Shown here: positions 26,701-37,676 of the stretch, piece after piece
How positions within the stretch are numbered: position 1 is the first letter of the stretch
Layout: each line of letters begins with the position of its first letter
From: Rhytidiadelphus loreus
Lineage: Eukaryota > Streptophyta > Bryopsida > Hypnales > Hylocomiaceae
Direction: 5' to 3'
Assembly: GCA_947034895.1 (NCBI GenBank)
Contig: OX344762.1
Location: forward strand, 41,644,760 to 41,708,759
Length of the DNA stretch: 64,000 bases
Position numbers and translations under genes: made by a program
Notes under the pieces: model-generated
Seen by the model: only the letters and a program-made list of their open reading frames with translations
Database searches by the model: none
Told to the model about the DNA's origin: nothing

Positions 26701-28839
26701 TCATTGAATATTTTTCTAGAATTCCTTGACCTCACCTACTCGGCTCGGCTTCACGGTGTGGATTAATCACTTGAATCATTCCCGTCCCGTCCCGTCCTGT
26801 CCTGCTGTACGACAGAGTAACTTGATCATTCAAATCAATTTTTAGCTTGGTCGCTGCTCCTTTGTTGAGAGACCATCAGAAATGCAGGGGAGATAAAGTA
26901 GTACTGGGGGTTCGAGTTGTAATACTGCCACCACTAATGTGATGCTCCTCTTTGTACTGTCCTACCGCTTTGAGGGCATCTCTAGATAGTCTCGCTTCCT
27001 GGTTATATGAGGGCTTACCTTCTTTGGAAAAGAGGGGTTGCATCATATACTGAGGGGACCCTAAGTTTTTCTTGGCAAGCTCTTATTGATTTTGTTGTCG
27101 TTGCTGTCAACAGCCTGGACCGGTGCCGGAAAGGGGAAGCAGACAGTTTTCAGTGTGGAACAGTTGGAAAAGATGATGGAGGATCCAACAGTCCAGAAGA
27201 TGGTTTATCCGTAAGGCTTTTTAGTCCATGCTTTTTCTTACAGAGATAGTTTTTGAAAATGTGCAAAACTTAAAACATATAGACCAGGGGTTGGATGCTG
27301 GGCTGATAATTATGCTGCTGCACTTTCTGACTTGCATGTGGACATGTTTCCATTTATGTCTGTCAGGTACTTGCCTGAAGAAATGAGGAACCCAACTACT
27401 TTCAAATGTGAGTGTTGATAATATTGCACGATCATTTCTTTGTATTGGTCTGTGATTAACGAAAGATGCAAGGACTCGTGAAGTAGCAAAAATGTAACTC
27501 TGATATTGATTGTAGGTAAATAGTTCTCAGATTTCAATTGCTTCGTGTTGCTACCTGATTGGAGCATCCACAAGTCTGATCATGCAAGGATGTATGCAGG
27601 GATGATGCAGAATCCCCAGTATCGGCAACAATTGCAAGATATGCTGTAAGTTTTACGAGCTGTTTTTTCATTGATTGTTCGAACCAGAGAAGCGCTATGT
27701 AAATCTCTTTTGATTTTTTTGGATGACAAGGAAGATTGTCCAGTTTTCCATTGATTAAGCCTTCTTCTGGACGTATCTTTTGGCTCAGTAATAGCATGGG
27801 TGGAGATGGAGCTTGGGACAACCGCATGTCAGACATGCTTAAAAACTTTGACTTGAACAGTACCGAGGTCAAGCAACAATTTGGTATGTTTTGTAAGGCT
27901 GGATATGCGTTTGTATTTGTATTCTGTAGTTATTGAATCAGCTCGATCCTTTATTTGTGGTTTTGTTCTTAGAACTTTATAAGTTATCGTTTTTCGCAAC
28001 AACCTTATTTGGATTCTCCTTAAATGAGCGATTCCTTTATTTAGTGTTGAAGCTTATGTATCTTCATGTTGCAGAACAAATTGGGTTGACTCCTGAAGAA
28101 GTTGTTGCGAAGATCATGGCAAATCCAGAGGTTGCAGTGGCCTTCCAGAACCCAAAAGTTCAGGCCGCTATTATGGATGTAAGTGGTGACTACAATCTGA
28201 ATTGACAATATTTTTTTCTCTTCAGTGTGGATCTCATTTAGTTTGATTTATCTGTGTGTTTCGGGCATAGCTATAATTTCACATTTATCAGTGTTAGAAA
28301 TTTGTTTATATATTGTTCGTTTCTGTAAACATCGTCCTATCATAAGCGTATGATTTTCAGGAGGTTGTGTATATAAGCAGAGCTCTGATACTGTGAAGCT
28401 CACGAAGGTGACATGATAATAGCTAAATATGGAAGTTTGGGCGATGGTTGGGTTGACCGTGCTTTTATGTTTGAAGACGATGCATATGTCCTAACAGTGA
28501 GGTCACAAATGTTATGGTTGCAGTGCTCGACAAATCCATTGAATATTACAAAATACCAGAATGACAAAGAGGTTTGATTCTTTGAGATTATCTGAATATG
28601 ATTTATTTACTTGAATAGAATGAGTCTGGTCTATGAGTTTGTTCTTTTCTCACGAAGTTAGATTCGTGAATATAGTTATGTTAGTGTGCTTTATTGTGGA
28701 TATGCCGTAAGCATGTGGGAGCCTCCTAAATGTAAACAATTGAAATGGTGTTGATTGCTTGTCTTGAAACGTGCAGGTTATGGACGTTTTTAACAAGATT
28801 TCTGAGTTATTTCCTGGCATGACTGGATCGCCTTTTTAG
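23766..28839 (+). CDS. TIC40: TIC40, chloroplast inner-envelope import translocon co-chaperone, 13 exons
   Basis: TIC40 is anchored in the inner envelope and acts in the stroma. It works with TIC110 and Hsp93/ClpC to pull preproteins into the chloroplast. Exons: 23766-23991, 24850-24937, 25158-25215, 25616-25633, 25782-26082, 26532-26693, 27114-27210, 27367-27407, 27600-27645, 27789-27883, 28075-28178, 28524-28571, 28777-28839. They join in frame to 448 aa, matching the usual length of about 447. Landmarks are a Ser/Arg-rich plastid transit peptide (roughly residues 1-75), one membrane segment WIGVGVGLSALFSF (about 110-125), a Gly/Pro/Phe-rich linker, then two Sti1/Hip-like repeats. The first repeat has LEKMMEDPTVQKMVYPYLPE and QYRQQLQDML. 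The second has IGLTPEEVVAKIM, AFQNPKVQAA and the C-terminal DVFNKISELFPGMTG. The fourth exon is only 18 nt. The start is the first ATG after the leader; a second ATG follows two codons later. Confidence 0.97.
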
Positions 28840-29857
28840 GTTATCAAGGGTTTTAGAGTAGTGATTCTGAGGAGTTTTTACAGGCAGGTGGGATGCAGGA
28901 GTGGTTATCTATGGGGTTATTTCCCACGCTATTTTTCATATAGATGTGCATGAGATCAACGTAGATTCCATGTCGGATTATTACTGGAATCATCAACCCT
29001 TAACATACTGTTTTTGGACATGTTTCCAAGAGTTCAGATGCACAAAGATGGTAGTCTTTCTTTTATTACACCCATTGGGTTCTTATTCTGCAGTTCTCAG
29101 TCAAGTTCGTCTCCCAATTCAATTCTCGTACACAAGCATTTCCAGCTTTCTTATCTAGATTCTTTTTTAGAGCAATGGAAGTGGATGGTTCACGAATGAG
29201 TAAAACACAAGCAGGATCTTCAAAGCTGGATCTCTCAACTGAAAAAGGAACACTACAGTAGTGGGTCTAGCTCACTAATTATCTGCTCTCTTCTTCATGG
29301 AAGAATTGGTTCCCAGAGCTTTCAACGAGAGCAAGTTGACTGGTATACGGTATTGACTCAGCGGCATCTCAGCAGAAACCCAAAGCATGGACAAATCCCA
29401 GAAACCTATCTCTAAATCAACTTCGTGCTTGAAACAAGTATCCATCATACTCGCGCCCCAAGAGCGAGATCATGCTACACCATACCAAAACGGACAAAAA
29501 CGAAACACAGCTGCTGAAGCTCACCAAAACGGAATCGGGCATCCAACGCCCCAGTCAAATCCACGAGACACAATAGGTAAACCCCCAAAACCAAACTACT
29601 GTGAAAGCTCATCGCAACTTAAGCTGCATCAAACGTACACATCCTCACACAGAAACACACTCCGAAACAAGAGATCGACGACCACCTACAAAGAAAGAAA
29701 GAAAAACAGAAAGAATGTAACTAAGATTCATCATAATCATACAAGAATATTACAAATTTTGAGCAAGAGCTCGACAGTGTGCTGCTTTACCGTCACTCGC
29801 CGATCCACTCTTCCCAAGTTCTCAGGTATCTCCTACCCTTGCGAATTCATCACCATG
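28840..29857. other. TIC40 3' UTR and intergenic DNA before ssSPT
   Basis: This region lies between two convergent genes. The left part is probably the TIC40 3' UTR and the right part the 3' UTR of the minus-strand ssSPT gene. A 159-codon plus-strand frame at 29387-29866 is rich in Lys, Thr, Asn and Ser, has no domain I recognise and is antisense to the ssSPT 3' side, so I do not call it. Confidence 0.45.
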
Positions 29858-30117
29858 GTATGGTAATCCGCATTCTCAAATTGTAAACAGATTTAAACCC
29901 TACCATCTGCCGATCACCAAACCCAAATTCATCAACCCCACGAAGCTCCAGCACCAGCAAGATTCATGCCGGAATCGCCCCACCGCAGTATGGTAATCCA
30001 TATTCTCAAATTGTAAACAAATTTCAAACCCACCATTGCCGATCACCAAACCCTAATTCATCAACCCCCCGAAGCTCCAGCACCAGCACCAGCAAGATCC
30101 TTGCCTGAATCGCCCCA
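29858..30117. repeat. Tandem duplication of the ssSPT 3' end, 130-bp unit x2
   Basis: Two adjacent units start at GTATGGTAATCC (29858 and 29988). Both contain ATTCTCAAATTGTAAACA, GCCGATCACCAAACCC, ATTCATCAACCCC and GAAGCTCCAGCACCAGCA. The right unit includes the last 19 codons and the stop of the ssSPT gene (CDS end at 30061). The left unit is therefore a downstream, untranslated copy of that coding tail and its flank. Confidence 0.85.
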
Positions 30118-30450
30118 CCACGCCCACGCCACCAATCGTGCGCCCATGTGCTGCAAGTAGAGTCCGCTGTTGTACCCTACCAGAAAGAACAGCACAACAA
30201 AAACAGCGTTGAAGATGCATCTCTCCCACCAATCCAGCATGTAAAGCCCCGTCGTGACATTGTACAGAAACACCCACCGCTCCAGCTTCTGCGCCACGCG
30301 CGCGGGCCAGCGTCGCGGCACTTGGGGAGCTTGGTACCTCGCCATCGCTCTTGGACGACTCCTCTCCTCCAAAAATTCTCGTCCGGAGATGCTATCCCCA
30401 CTGGTGGCCTGGATGATGCCGTCATCGCTCGCAGAGGATGCAGCCGCCAT
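30061..30450 (-). CDS. Small subunit of serine palmitoyltransferase (ssSPT-like)
   Basis: ssSPT binds the LCB1/LCB2 heterodimer in the endoplasmic reticulum and strongly stimulates condensation of serine with palmitoyl-CoA, the first step of sphingolipid synthesis. The core at residues 57-99 carries the family signature: a basic amphipathic start (QKLERWVFLYNV), TTGLYMLDWWER, then one hydrophobic membrane segment (NAVFVVLFFLVGY) and a NSGLYL end. Characterised plant ssSPTs are only about 56 residues. This frame is 129 aa in one exon, with about 50 extra N-terminal residues and about 30 extra C-terminal residues rich in Gly/Ala. Translation could begin at Met36 instead. Assignment of the core is firm; the extensions are uncertain. 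The C-terminal coding tail is duplicated just downstream. Confidence 0.88.
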   Translation of the reverse strand: MAAASSASDDGIIQATSGDSISGREFLEERSRPRAMARYQAPQVPRRWPARVAQKLERWVFLYNVTTGLYMLDWWERCIFNAVFVVLFFLVGYNSGLYLQHMGARLVAWAWWGDSGKDLAGAGAGASGG

Positions 30451-31263
30451 CGTTTGCTGCGTTGCGTTGCGTCACGTCGTCGTCCTCTGCGGAACTTAAT
30501 CGTCGGCCATAACCGTCGTAAACACAAGCTGTGTCTGGCCCACCCCAGTCATTCCGTAGGATTCATACCCTGTTTCTGAAACCCTTGTTCTCCCACTCTC
30601 GGTCTATGCAAATTACCAATGCGTGTCGTGCTTGCTGCTGATAGAACAACTCCTCACCAGTTGACATTCCCTGTATTCATTCCTATGTTAGTTATTAATA
30701 GTATACTTGTGCTTGAGAGCGGCGGTTGCGAGACGGAGGGATAGAGTTGAATCTTGGAGGTACGGTATTGTAGGTAGGGCAGGGTTTTTCCATGCAACTG
30801 TGAATGTGGTGAGGACATGGACATACTATAAGGGACGAACATTCTGAGTTATGATGAGTATATGAGTTCTCCGTTGCGTTGCATGTGCTTCTTCGCTGTA
30901 TCTGTACTGTTGGGAACGTTTGATTGTCTGCGTTTTAGGTTTGCGTGTTCCTCGTTTCCCCTTCTGCTGCCCTTCTTTCAATTCCTGTACGCCTGCAAGA
31001 GTCGTCGTGAGATTCTTCAGTTTCTTTGTTAGAATCGCTTCGCTTGAGATGCAGACCGCTTGAGACTCTTGAGCTTTTTGTCTTGAACTTCGACAAATAA
31101 TAAGGGTTTGTGGTACATTTGGAGAGAGTTTTCCAATTCCAAGATTGATGGAATTGAGAATTTGGAGATAGAAAATTCTCATGTAATTGAAGCAACTGAT
31201 TGGCGATATCTCCGAAGGAGATTCAATTGGAGGCCGATTGATTGATTGATTGATTGGGCAGCC
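30451..31263. other. Region upstream of ssSPT and of the 31264 frame
   Basis: This is a moderately GC-balanced region between two divergently oriented reading frames, so it may hold both promoters. A (GATT)n tract lies at about 31238-31254. Several overlapping frames on the minus strand (30826-31195) resemble nothing I know. Confidence 0.35.
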
Positions 31264-31456
31264 ATGGCATGGCCTCGCCCATCCTACATTGTGGTCGCCA
31301 TGGCTTTACTGATTCTGCATGCTGGTGAAGCAAATGCATGTTACAAGGTTACTGGAATCTTTCTTGGAAGGTAACGCTGTCCGAGGTTGTGATCGGGGTG
31401 GCTGTGAGCTTGTGCTGTTGATTTCATACAGGCCATGCGAACTTGGGCATTCATGA
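31264..31456 (+). CDS. Possible tiny secreted peptide, two exons (hypothetical)
   Basis: From ATG at 31264 the frame encodes a signal-peptide-like start: SYIVVAMALLIL as hydrophobic core, then an Ala-containing cleavage-like site (GEANA) followed by CYKVTGIFLG. At 31371 a good donor (AAG/GTAACG) is followed at 31431 by an acceptor (TTTCATACAG). Splicing 31264-31370 to 31432-31456 gives a 43-residue product with two Cys, and without splicing the frame stops at 31371-31373 (TAA). I do not recognise the family. It could equally be the first exon of a longer, decayed gene or chance. Confidence 0.3.
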
Positions 31457-32311
31457 AGTCGACTTCGTCTTCTCTGCCATAGCCGTGAGCTCCCTACTCT
31501 CCAACTCATTTCTTTGCCATTTCTACGTCAATGTGAGCGTTTTAACCTATGTAGGAATGTGAATTTCGCAACGTGTATGCAGCTGCAGAGAGATCACTTT
31601 GAGTAGGGGAGCCAAATCTGTTGAGATCAAATTTGTATCACTATGTATGAATTTCTGACGCAATTTCAAAAGCGGACGTTGCAGATCAGTACATACAGTT
31701 AAGATTGAACCGCTAATTCAAGGATCAGTGGCTAGATATATATTAAGCCAAGTCATGCTTCCAGCTCTTGCTATTTGAAGGCAACTGAAGAGTAAGAATT
31801 GATGAGTTGTTGTTGCTAACAGGGGTCAGTCAAGATCAGGTCCCTACTGGTTTTCGTATCCTCTGCCTCGGTGAATTTTGCAGCTTTTCCATTTCGCCTG
31901 GACATTTTGTGGGGAGTCAAGAGCTCTTTCCTCGGGCGTAGGCAAACGGTAGCTAATTCCTTACTACCTTATTACAAGTGTTCGATTGCTTTGCTTTGAA
32001 TGTAAGCGTGAGTCGAAGCCTGAGCAAACAAGATTGTCGAGCCTTCATTTCCTCTTAACCTGTGAGTGGGGAGAGGGTTGTCCCGTCTCACAATGAAAAA
32101 GAGTATGTCAGCATGTCCAGAAGAAGCATTACAAAATTGCGTCCACTTCCACTTTCAGTTTTATACACGAGCTCTAGAAGATCAATCCAACAACTATTGG
32201 TGCTAAAATCATTTCATTGCAGGAGTAGGCAAAGCACTCACCAGTATTCAATTTGAATTTGTGGCTATACCAGAGTACACATTGGAAGACACACACCTAA
32301 ATTCAACTATG
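31457..32311. other. Intergenic region, no gene seen
   Basis: Unique-looking sequence of middling base composition, perhaps a transcribed flank of the 31264 frame. I could not assemble an exon chain or recognise a product on either strand. Confidence 0.4.
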
Positions 32312-32352
32312 TTACTCCCCTCTGTACGAAGGAAACACGGGTATTATTTTGA
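32312..32352. mobile_element. Fragment of Stowaway-like MITE
   Basis: It begins TTACTCCCCTCTGT and continues to GGAAACACGGGTATTATTTTGAG. This corresponds to the reverse complement of the right end of the MITE at 13719-13816. The second end is not evident. Confidence 0.45.
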
Positions 32353-32660
32353 GAGAGAGCGAATACTAATTAAACCAGCCCATCTAACTTCTTGCCTAAA
32401 ATTGAAAACTGGGTCCATTTTTAGGTACACCTATAATCAACACTTTGAAAATTCATTCTTAGCAATACAATATTAAGAGAATCTAGAATCTTTTTTCAAT
32501 TTGCCAACAAGACCCCACTCAACCCAAACTAAGATAATTTCTTTGCAGTGATAACACCCATGTTCACAGACGCTTATCCAAACAATTTTGAACATGCTAC
32601 TCACTGTAATCTAGGGACTGAAGGGAAAAAGGATACTTGACCCGTGCGGGTTGGTTGATA

Positions 32661-32733
32661 TGGAGACGCCGGGTATCGATCCCGGTACCTCTCGCATGCA
32701 AAGCGAGCGCTCTTCCATTTGAGCTACACCCCC
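32661..32733 (-). tRNA. tRNA-Ala (anticodon UGC)
   Basis: A 73-nt cloverleaf can be drawn on the minus strand without an intron. The acceptor stem is GGGGGTG paired to CGTCTCC (three G-U pairs) with discriminator A. The D arm is GCTC-loop-GAGC, the anticodon stem CTCGC/GCGAG with loop TTTGCAT (anticodon TGC at 32698-32700), and the T arm CCGGG-ATCGATA-CCCGG. The A-box (TAGCTCAAATGG) and B-box (GGGATCGATACCC) are intact, so it could be a functional nuclear gene. The G3-U70 pair, the classic identity element for alanyl-tRNA synthetase, is present. Confidence 0.93.
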
Positions 32734-33045
32734 TCCCTTGATGTTGATTCCATTCGAACTACAAGACACTTGAACAAAAACCTTCGTAAGAAAGGAGCTA
32801 TCAAGTACCTTTGAAGCTGAAAATCGACAGTCAAACTTACTAGTCACGCTTCAACTAGTTACTTGATAGCCGATGACGAGCCTGAGTTTGAAGAAACTTT
32901 CTTTGGGTAAGGTGGTTGACTTCTGGAGGACCGAAACCTCCAAAGTTAAGTCAAATTGAGCCATCGAAGAAGTGGGACAGTGAGAATAACCAAGCTAAAA
33001 GTATAACCTCCAACGTGAAAATAATTGGGAGGTTTGTGACAATTC
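32734..33045. other. Intergenic region
   Basis: I see nothing between the tRNA and the short TTAA element. TCAAGTACCTTTGAAGC and ACTAGTTACTTGATAGC words give weak local inverted similarity only. Confidence 0.4.
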
Positions 33046-33341
33046 TTAACCCTTAAAAGGACATTTGAGATCTTGGGAGGCGTACCCAAACTTGGATTTC
33101 ATAATCTTTCTTAACCCTTAAAAGGGCAAACGGGTGACCTTGGAAATCATCCCTTTTCATCACCGTGAGAATCAATGGCTTAAGAAATAGCAAAAGCACT
33201 CATTGGAAGTCAAACTACTGTAGAAGACCTCCCCTTTTCATAACAAAATTTTGAGGATGAATAGTTGCACTTCTATCTCACTAGAAGGATTCCATGTCAT
33301 CGATCGGACACAGAATGTCCGTGTCGACGTTTAAGGGTTAA
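33046..33341. mobile_element. Short TTAA-bounded element
   Basis: The right end is TTTAAGGGTTAA (ending 33341). Two possible left ends, TTAACCCTTAAAAGG at 33046 and TTAACCCTTAAAAGGG at 33111, are its inverted complements. The element is therefore 296 or 231 bp. The ends resemble those of the 0.9-kb TTAA elements, with CCC in place of CCCC, but the interior is different. The duplicated left end is unusual. Confidence 0.55.
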
Positions 33342-36300
33342 ATCGGGGCATCATGTAGTTTGTTCAAATGACCAATTGATGATGAGTTTTTGCCCTCTTC
33401 AAGGTCATGGGCAACCTCAAAGCCACTACCGTATTCAAAAAAATTATCAAACTTTCCTATGCAAAGTAATACAACAACTGCAAATTGTGATTCATACACC
33501 CCACTCCACCCCAAGACTTGGATTGATAGATGCATCTTGTGAAGACAAAGAGAATGATACCATATGGTTGAGTACTAGGAGAGTTTTCTTTGAGATTCTT
33601 TGAAAACCCAAACCCTCAAGCTACCTTTGTCATTTAAAGGTTAATAGATCTTGTAAGTGAATTATAAAGAGATAGTTTATGATAAGACTATGTATGGAAT
33701 TCAATGGTACTCTTGATTTTGGATAAAATTTGGATAATCTATTTTAGCATCTGTCAAACCTTATTTTCAAGACTAGTAGAGTCAATTACAAGATCAATTA
33801 AATTGAAAAGATGGAAACTAACAATGTTTGTAAAAATCAAAAAATTATTATCAAAGTGTGTTTGCAAGACTTTCGGGGGGGTCATTTAGAGTGTCATTAG
33901 AAACCACGTGTGAACAAAACTTTAGACCCCCTATATACTTTTTGAATTTTAAATAAAACAAAATTAAAAAAATATGAATAGATTTTTCTACTTTGAAAGT
34001 TTATGTTTTGAATTATTGATATTTTTATTTGTTAATAATAATTAGTTACAAATTTTTGAAGTAAAAAGATACACTGCAGAACTGAAAAATAACTTTCACA
34101 CCCTTATATTATATAAGAAAAAATTGTCTAAAAAATGAACAAAAAATTACTAAAAATAACTCATCACTAAAAGCTCATTTTGAGTTGAATATTGACTCAA
34201 TGGTCATATAAATGTGTCCTCTATAATTATTTGAGTTGAAAAACATGCCATTTTAGTTCATTTTCAACCTCTTCTAGAAATCATTTCATATTTTATTTGA
34301 GTTGGAAATTTTGGCAATAGAAAGATATAGTCATTATTAAACAATGTTCAAACTTTTAGGTTGAAATTTTAGTTTATTAGAAACCACTTGTTTGCATGTG
34401 GTTTGTTATAGTAGAACTAAGTGCACCCCCGAGGCAAGACTTTAAGATGAAAAAGAATAATGTTCGTAGAAATTAAGAAAATATTATCAAAGTGGTCATA
34501 TAAGATCTCTTTGAACTTCATATCTGCGCAAGACTTTAAGATGGAAAAGAATAATATTTGTAGAAATTAAGAGAATATTATCAAAGTGGCCATGCAAGAT
34601 CTCTTTGAACATCATATTTGTAGAAAATGCTATGGGCCTTGTTGTTTTTATAAATTCAACATGAACTACAACTCATTTCTTGACAAATTGCAACTTTAAG
34701 AAATCGAGACATCTTTGCTCTAATCTAAATTTAATTTTTATAATATACAAAAGCATTTGGAAGTCATCAAATTAATATATTTTTCAATTTGGGTTAGATT
34801 TCAAATTCAATAACAAATTATGAGAAATCTTTGAGTGAAAGTCATGCAAAAAATTCAAAGTATCTTTCAACATTTAAATCCTAGATGAGTAGATGACACC
34901 TTGAAAAATTATTAGCTTGTCACATAGATGTCTTAAATTAATAATGTAATATGTTATAATCAATCCATATAAATAAGGTGTAAAATGTAGTTGAGACATG
35001 TATATCTATCTTATTGGCATGTATTTTCTTTAGATAAATTTTTTTACAATTGTGATGTATTTTGCCTCATGAAAAAATGAAAAAAAACCCTCTAAACCCC
35101 TCTACTCCAAGGTAAAAAAGATAATGCTTACTTCAGAATTTGTTGAGTTAAAAAAATTCCAATAGTTAACTTGTTGAGTTTCAATATACATAACATTGTT
35201 TACCTTTGGTGGTGGGAGGCTCTTTTTTCCCCTCCTAATCATGAGCCCTCGAGCCAATGATATTAGCAAGTCTAACAACCTAGAAAATTAGGTTTTAAGC
35301 TCAACCAATCAGATTTTGAGTATTATAACTCAATTCTCCTCCAAGGTATCTTAAAGGGAGGTACCTCACCTGGTTTAGCAATGTTATGCATTTGATAAGT
35401 TTCAATTCCAAGAGTATTTCAATTGTCCAATGTCTAAATCTAAATTTTGGCTTGTAGTTATTGATGCGATTTTTAATGTGCTTTCAATGACAAACCTCTC
35501 AAGTTCTAATTGCATGGGAATAAAAGTATTCTCTTGATTGTTTGATCTTAAAAAATATTAAATTATTAGTAAATAGGTCCATTTGTTATTTCCATGAGCC
35601 CTCTAAAAGTCATTTATTAGATATGTGTGATTTATTATGTTGTGGTGGGCCATACATGCAAATTTCATTACAAGGCTCAAAACACTACACATGCAAGTGT
35701 GCAAATCAAATGTGTGCAACAATAATTGTTTCACTTGGACAAACCTATATTGTAGTTGGTTAATTTTGTATTTTTCAATCTTTTTCAGTACCTAATTGAA
35801 TGTGTTTGAGCCCAAATATGAAATCAAAATTATATTGAACTTAATTATCTAGAGGTATATAATAAAATCATGCATCTTCTATTAGGTTGAAAATTTAGAA
35901 TTGTATAGTCTACAAATCGGTAAGTGCCTATTAGACATTAGAAAAAGAAGGGGGCCCAAAGAAGGTTGCCAAATCTGAACCAACAATGCAAATATAAAAA
36001 TAATATTTTTTTATTCAGCTTCATATTTAGCCACATCAGATGGTCCATAGTCTAGGGGCCCGCATTAGGAAAAATTTCAAGCCAAATCAAAGCTGCAAGT
36101 TTTGCAGACAACAATGCAATTACATAAAAAAAAAATATTTATTTATTTATTTATTATTTGAAAGTTGACATCGCACTATTACTGCCATGTTAATAACACA
36201 TTAGATTAACAATTTTTTTAATATATTTTTAATTTATAAAAATATTTTTTTATTTTTCTATATTTGCACTACAGGGGTGGCAAAGATCAAAAGTTAACAA

Positions 36301-37311
36301 CCGCTTTTGCAGGCCTCATAATTCTTATAATGTTTGAGTCCCTATTTTTTTTTATAATGGATGATCCAAATTTGACCTTAGTTAGCTTGATTGTGACTCT
36401 TACAAAGTAGGTTCAATTTCAATCTAATCCATCCTATTGACATCAAAATTATAATAAATCATATAGAAATAGGTTGAGAGAGAAGTAGGAACTAAAAGGG
36501 TTGGAATTAGATTGCAAAATGACAATGAATTCAATAGATGGAGCTTTGAAGTTAGACATATTTCAAAGGTTTCACTCTCACTTTTTTTACAATACCAAGG
36601 GATTTGGGGGATATAGTTGAAATAAAGCAAAGAATCAAGAGTCCCATATTAGCATTCTACATGACAAGAATAGTTTCACCTTACCTTGTGCACAATTGGG
36701 AGGGATACCAATTTTTTTTTTTTTAATTAGTTTTTCTATTCATATGTTTAAATTCCAATATCCCATAAAGATGTTTTCTTCACAAAGTATGATATTTTCC
36801 AATTTTCTTGGTTTGAAAATGAAAACTTGATATCAAATCAAACATTTGTAGAAATTAACTCTTGGAGAATGCGGCCCTATGATCAAAGTAGTTAACCCTA
36901 AATTATCAAATTCTTGGATAAATAGGGACAATCTTCACTTCTAAATTTTCTTTAAAAGTCATTCATCAAACACTTGTAATCCCTAGTATTCTTACTAGTT
37001 GTCCAACCAAAAAATTGTACTTAGATAAGATGTCGTTGGACTATGACAACAAATTTATTTGTTGGAGTTGGATACTTTTATTAGAGTTTAGACACCAATA
37101 ATGTCAGCATGTGAGCATAGAAATGTGAGCATATGAGCCTCAAGCCTAGGTATAAGTGGATACCCTACAACCATTGAAGGTGCATATAACATAAACATAT
37201 GTAATGTAGGTATCCATAACTTATAATCATGAATGATTTCTATAATATAGACACTTATAACATAGGTGTATTACTCATGTAGTAGCACCCCTACTTTAAA
37301 CACCCAAAGGC
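33342..37311. other. Gene-poor AT-rich region
   Basis: There is no gene with recognisable product. Local near-duplicates occur at about 34435-34620 (AAGACTTTAAGATG.AAAAGAATAAT...TATTATCAAAGTGG, twice; a third related word lies at about 33800). Poly-A/T and TTTA runs are common. I could not delimit a complete element. Confidence 0.45.
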
Positions 37312-37540
37312 ACCTGCGGTCTTGGTTCAATGGCTTTGAATATGACACACTTGTAAGGTGGTCATGAATTCAAACCCAGGAGTTGGTAGGTTGTTTACGG
37401 CACCATAGTTCACGCAACTATGATGGGGGTTGAGAATTTCTTGGGGGATGGAACATGTTGGTTCTTTATATAGTCAACCACCTAATAGAGGCATCAATGA
37501 TGAAATTTTCCATTTAGGTCCATGAGACTTCGACTTAGAT
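37312..37540 (+). mobile_element. Possible tRNA-derived SINE
   Basis: A GGTTCAATGG word at 37324-37333 fits the RNA polymerase III A-box pattern RRYNNRRYGG. AATTCAAACCC at 37368-37378 is a good B-box match to GGTTCGANNCC, and the 34-nt gap is normal. The head therefore looks like a degenerate tRNA, followed by an unrelated tail. The 3' end and target duplication were not found, so this is tentative. Confidence 0.35.
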
Positions 37541-37676
37541 AGTTGAGCCATTCCCAACAAATGCTTCATTCATGGAGGTCTTTCAGACAAGAATTACCCT
37601 TCTCTCCTAGTTGAGCCATTTCCAGCAAATGCTTCATTCGTGTAGGTCTTTCAGACTGGAGTTACCCTTCTCTCCC
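37541..37676. repeat. Tandem duplication, 68-bp unit x2
   Basis: Two adjacent units start AGTTGAGCCATT (37541 and 37609). They share AGCAAATGCTTCATTC-like, AGGTCTTTCAGAC and TTACCCTTCTCTCC words, with several substitutions. They lie in the tail of the possible SINE. Confidence 0.8.

Noticed and set aside
29387..29866. 159-codon plus-strand frame
   Set aside because: Composition is low complexity (Lys/Asn/Thr/Ser), and the frame is antisense to the probable ssSPT 3' UTR, with no domain.
30148..30579. 143-codon plus-strand frame
   Set aside because: It is antisense to the ssSPT coding region, whose minus-strand product has a clear family match.
32611..32847. 78-codon minus-strand frame
   Set aside because: Its conserved-looking part (VAQMEERSLCMREVPGSIPG) is simply the translation of the tRNA-Ala gene.
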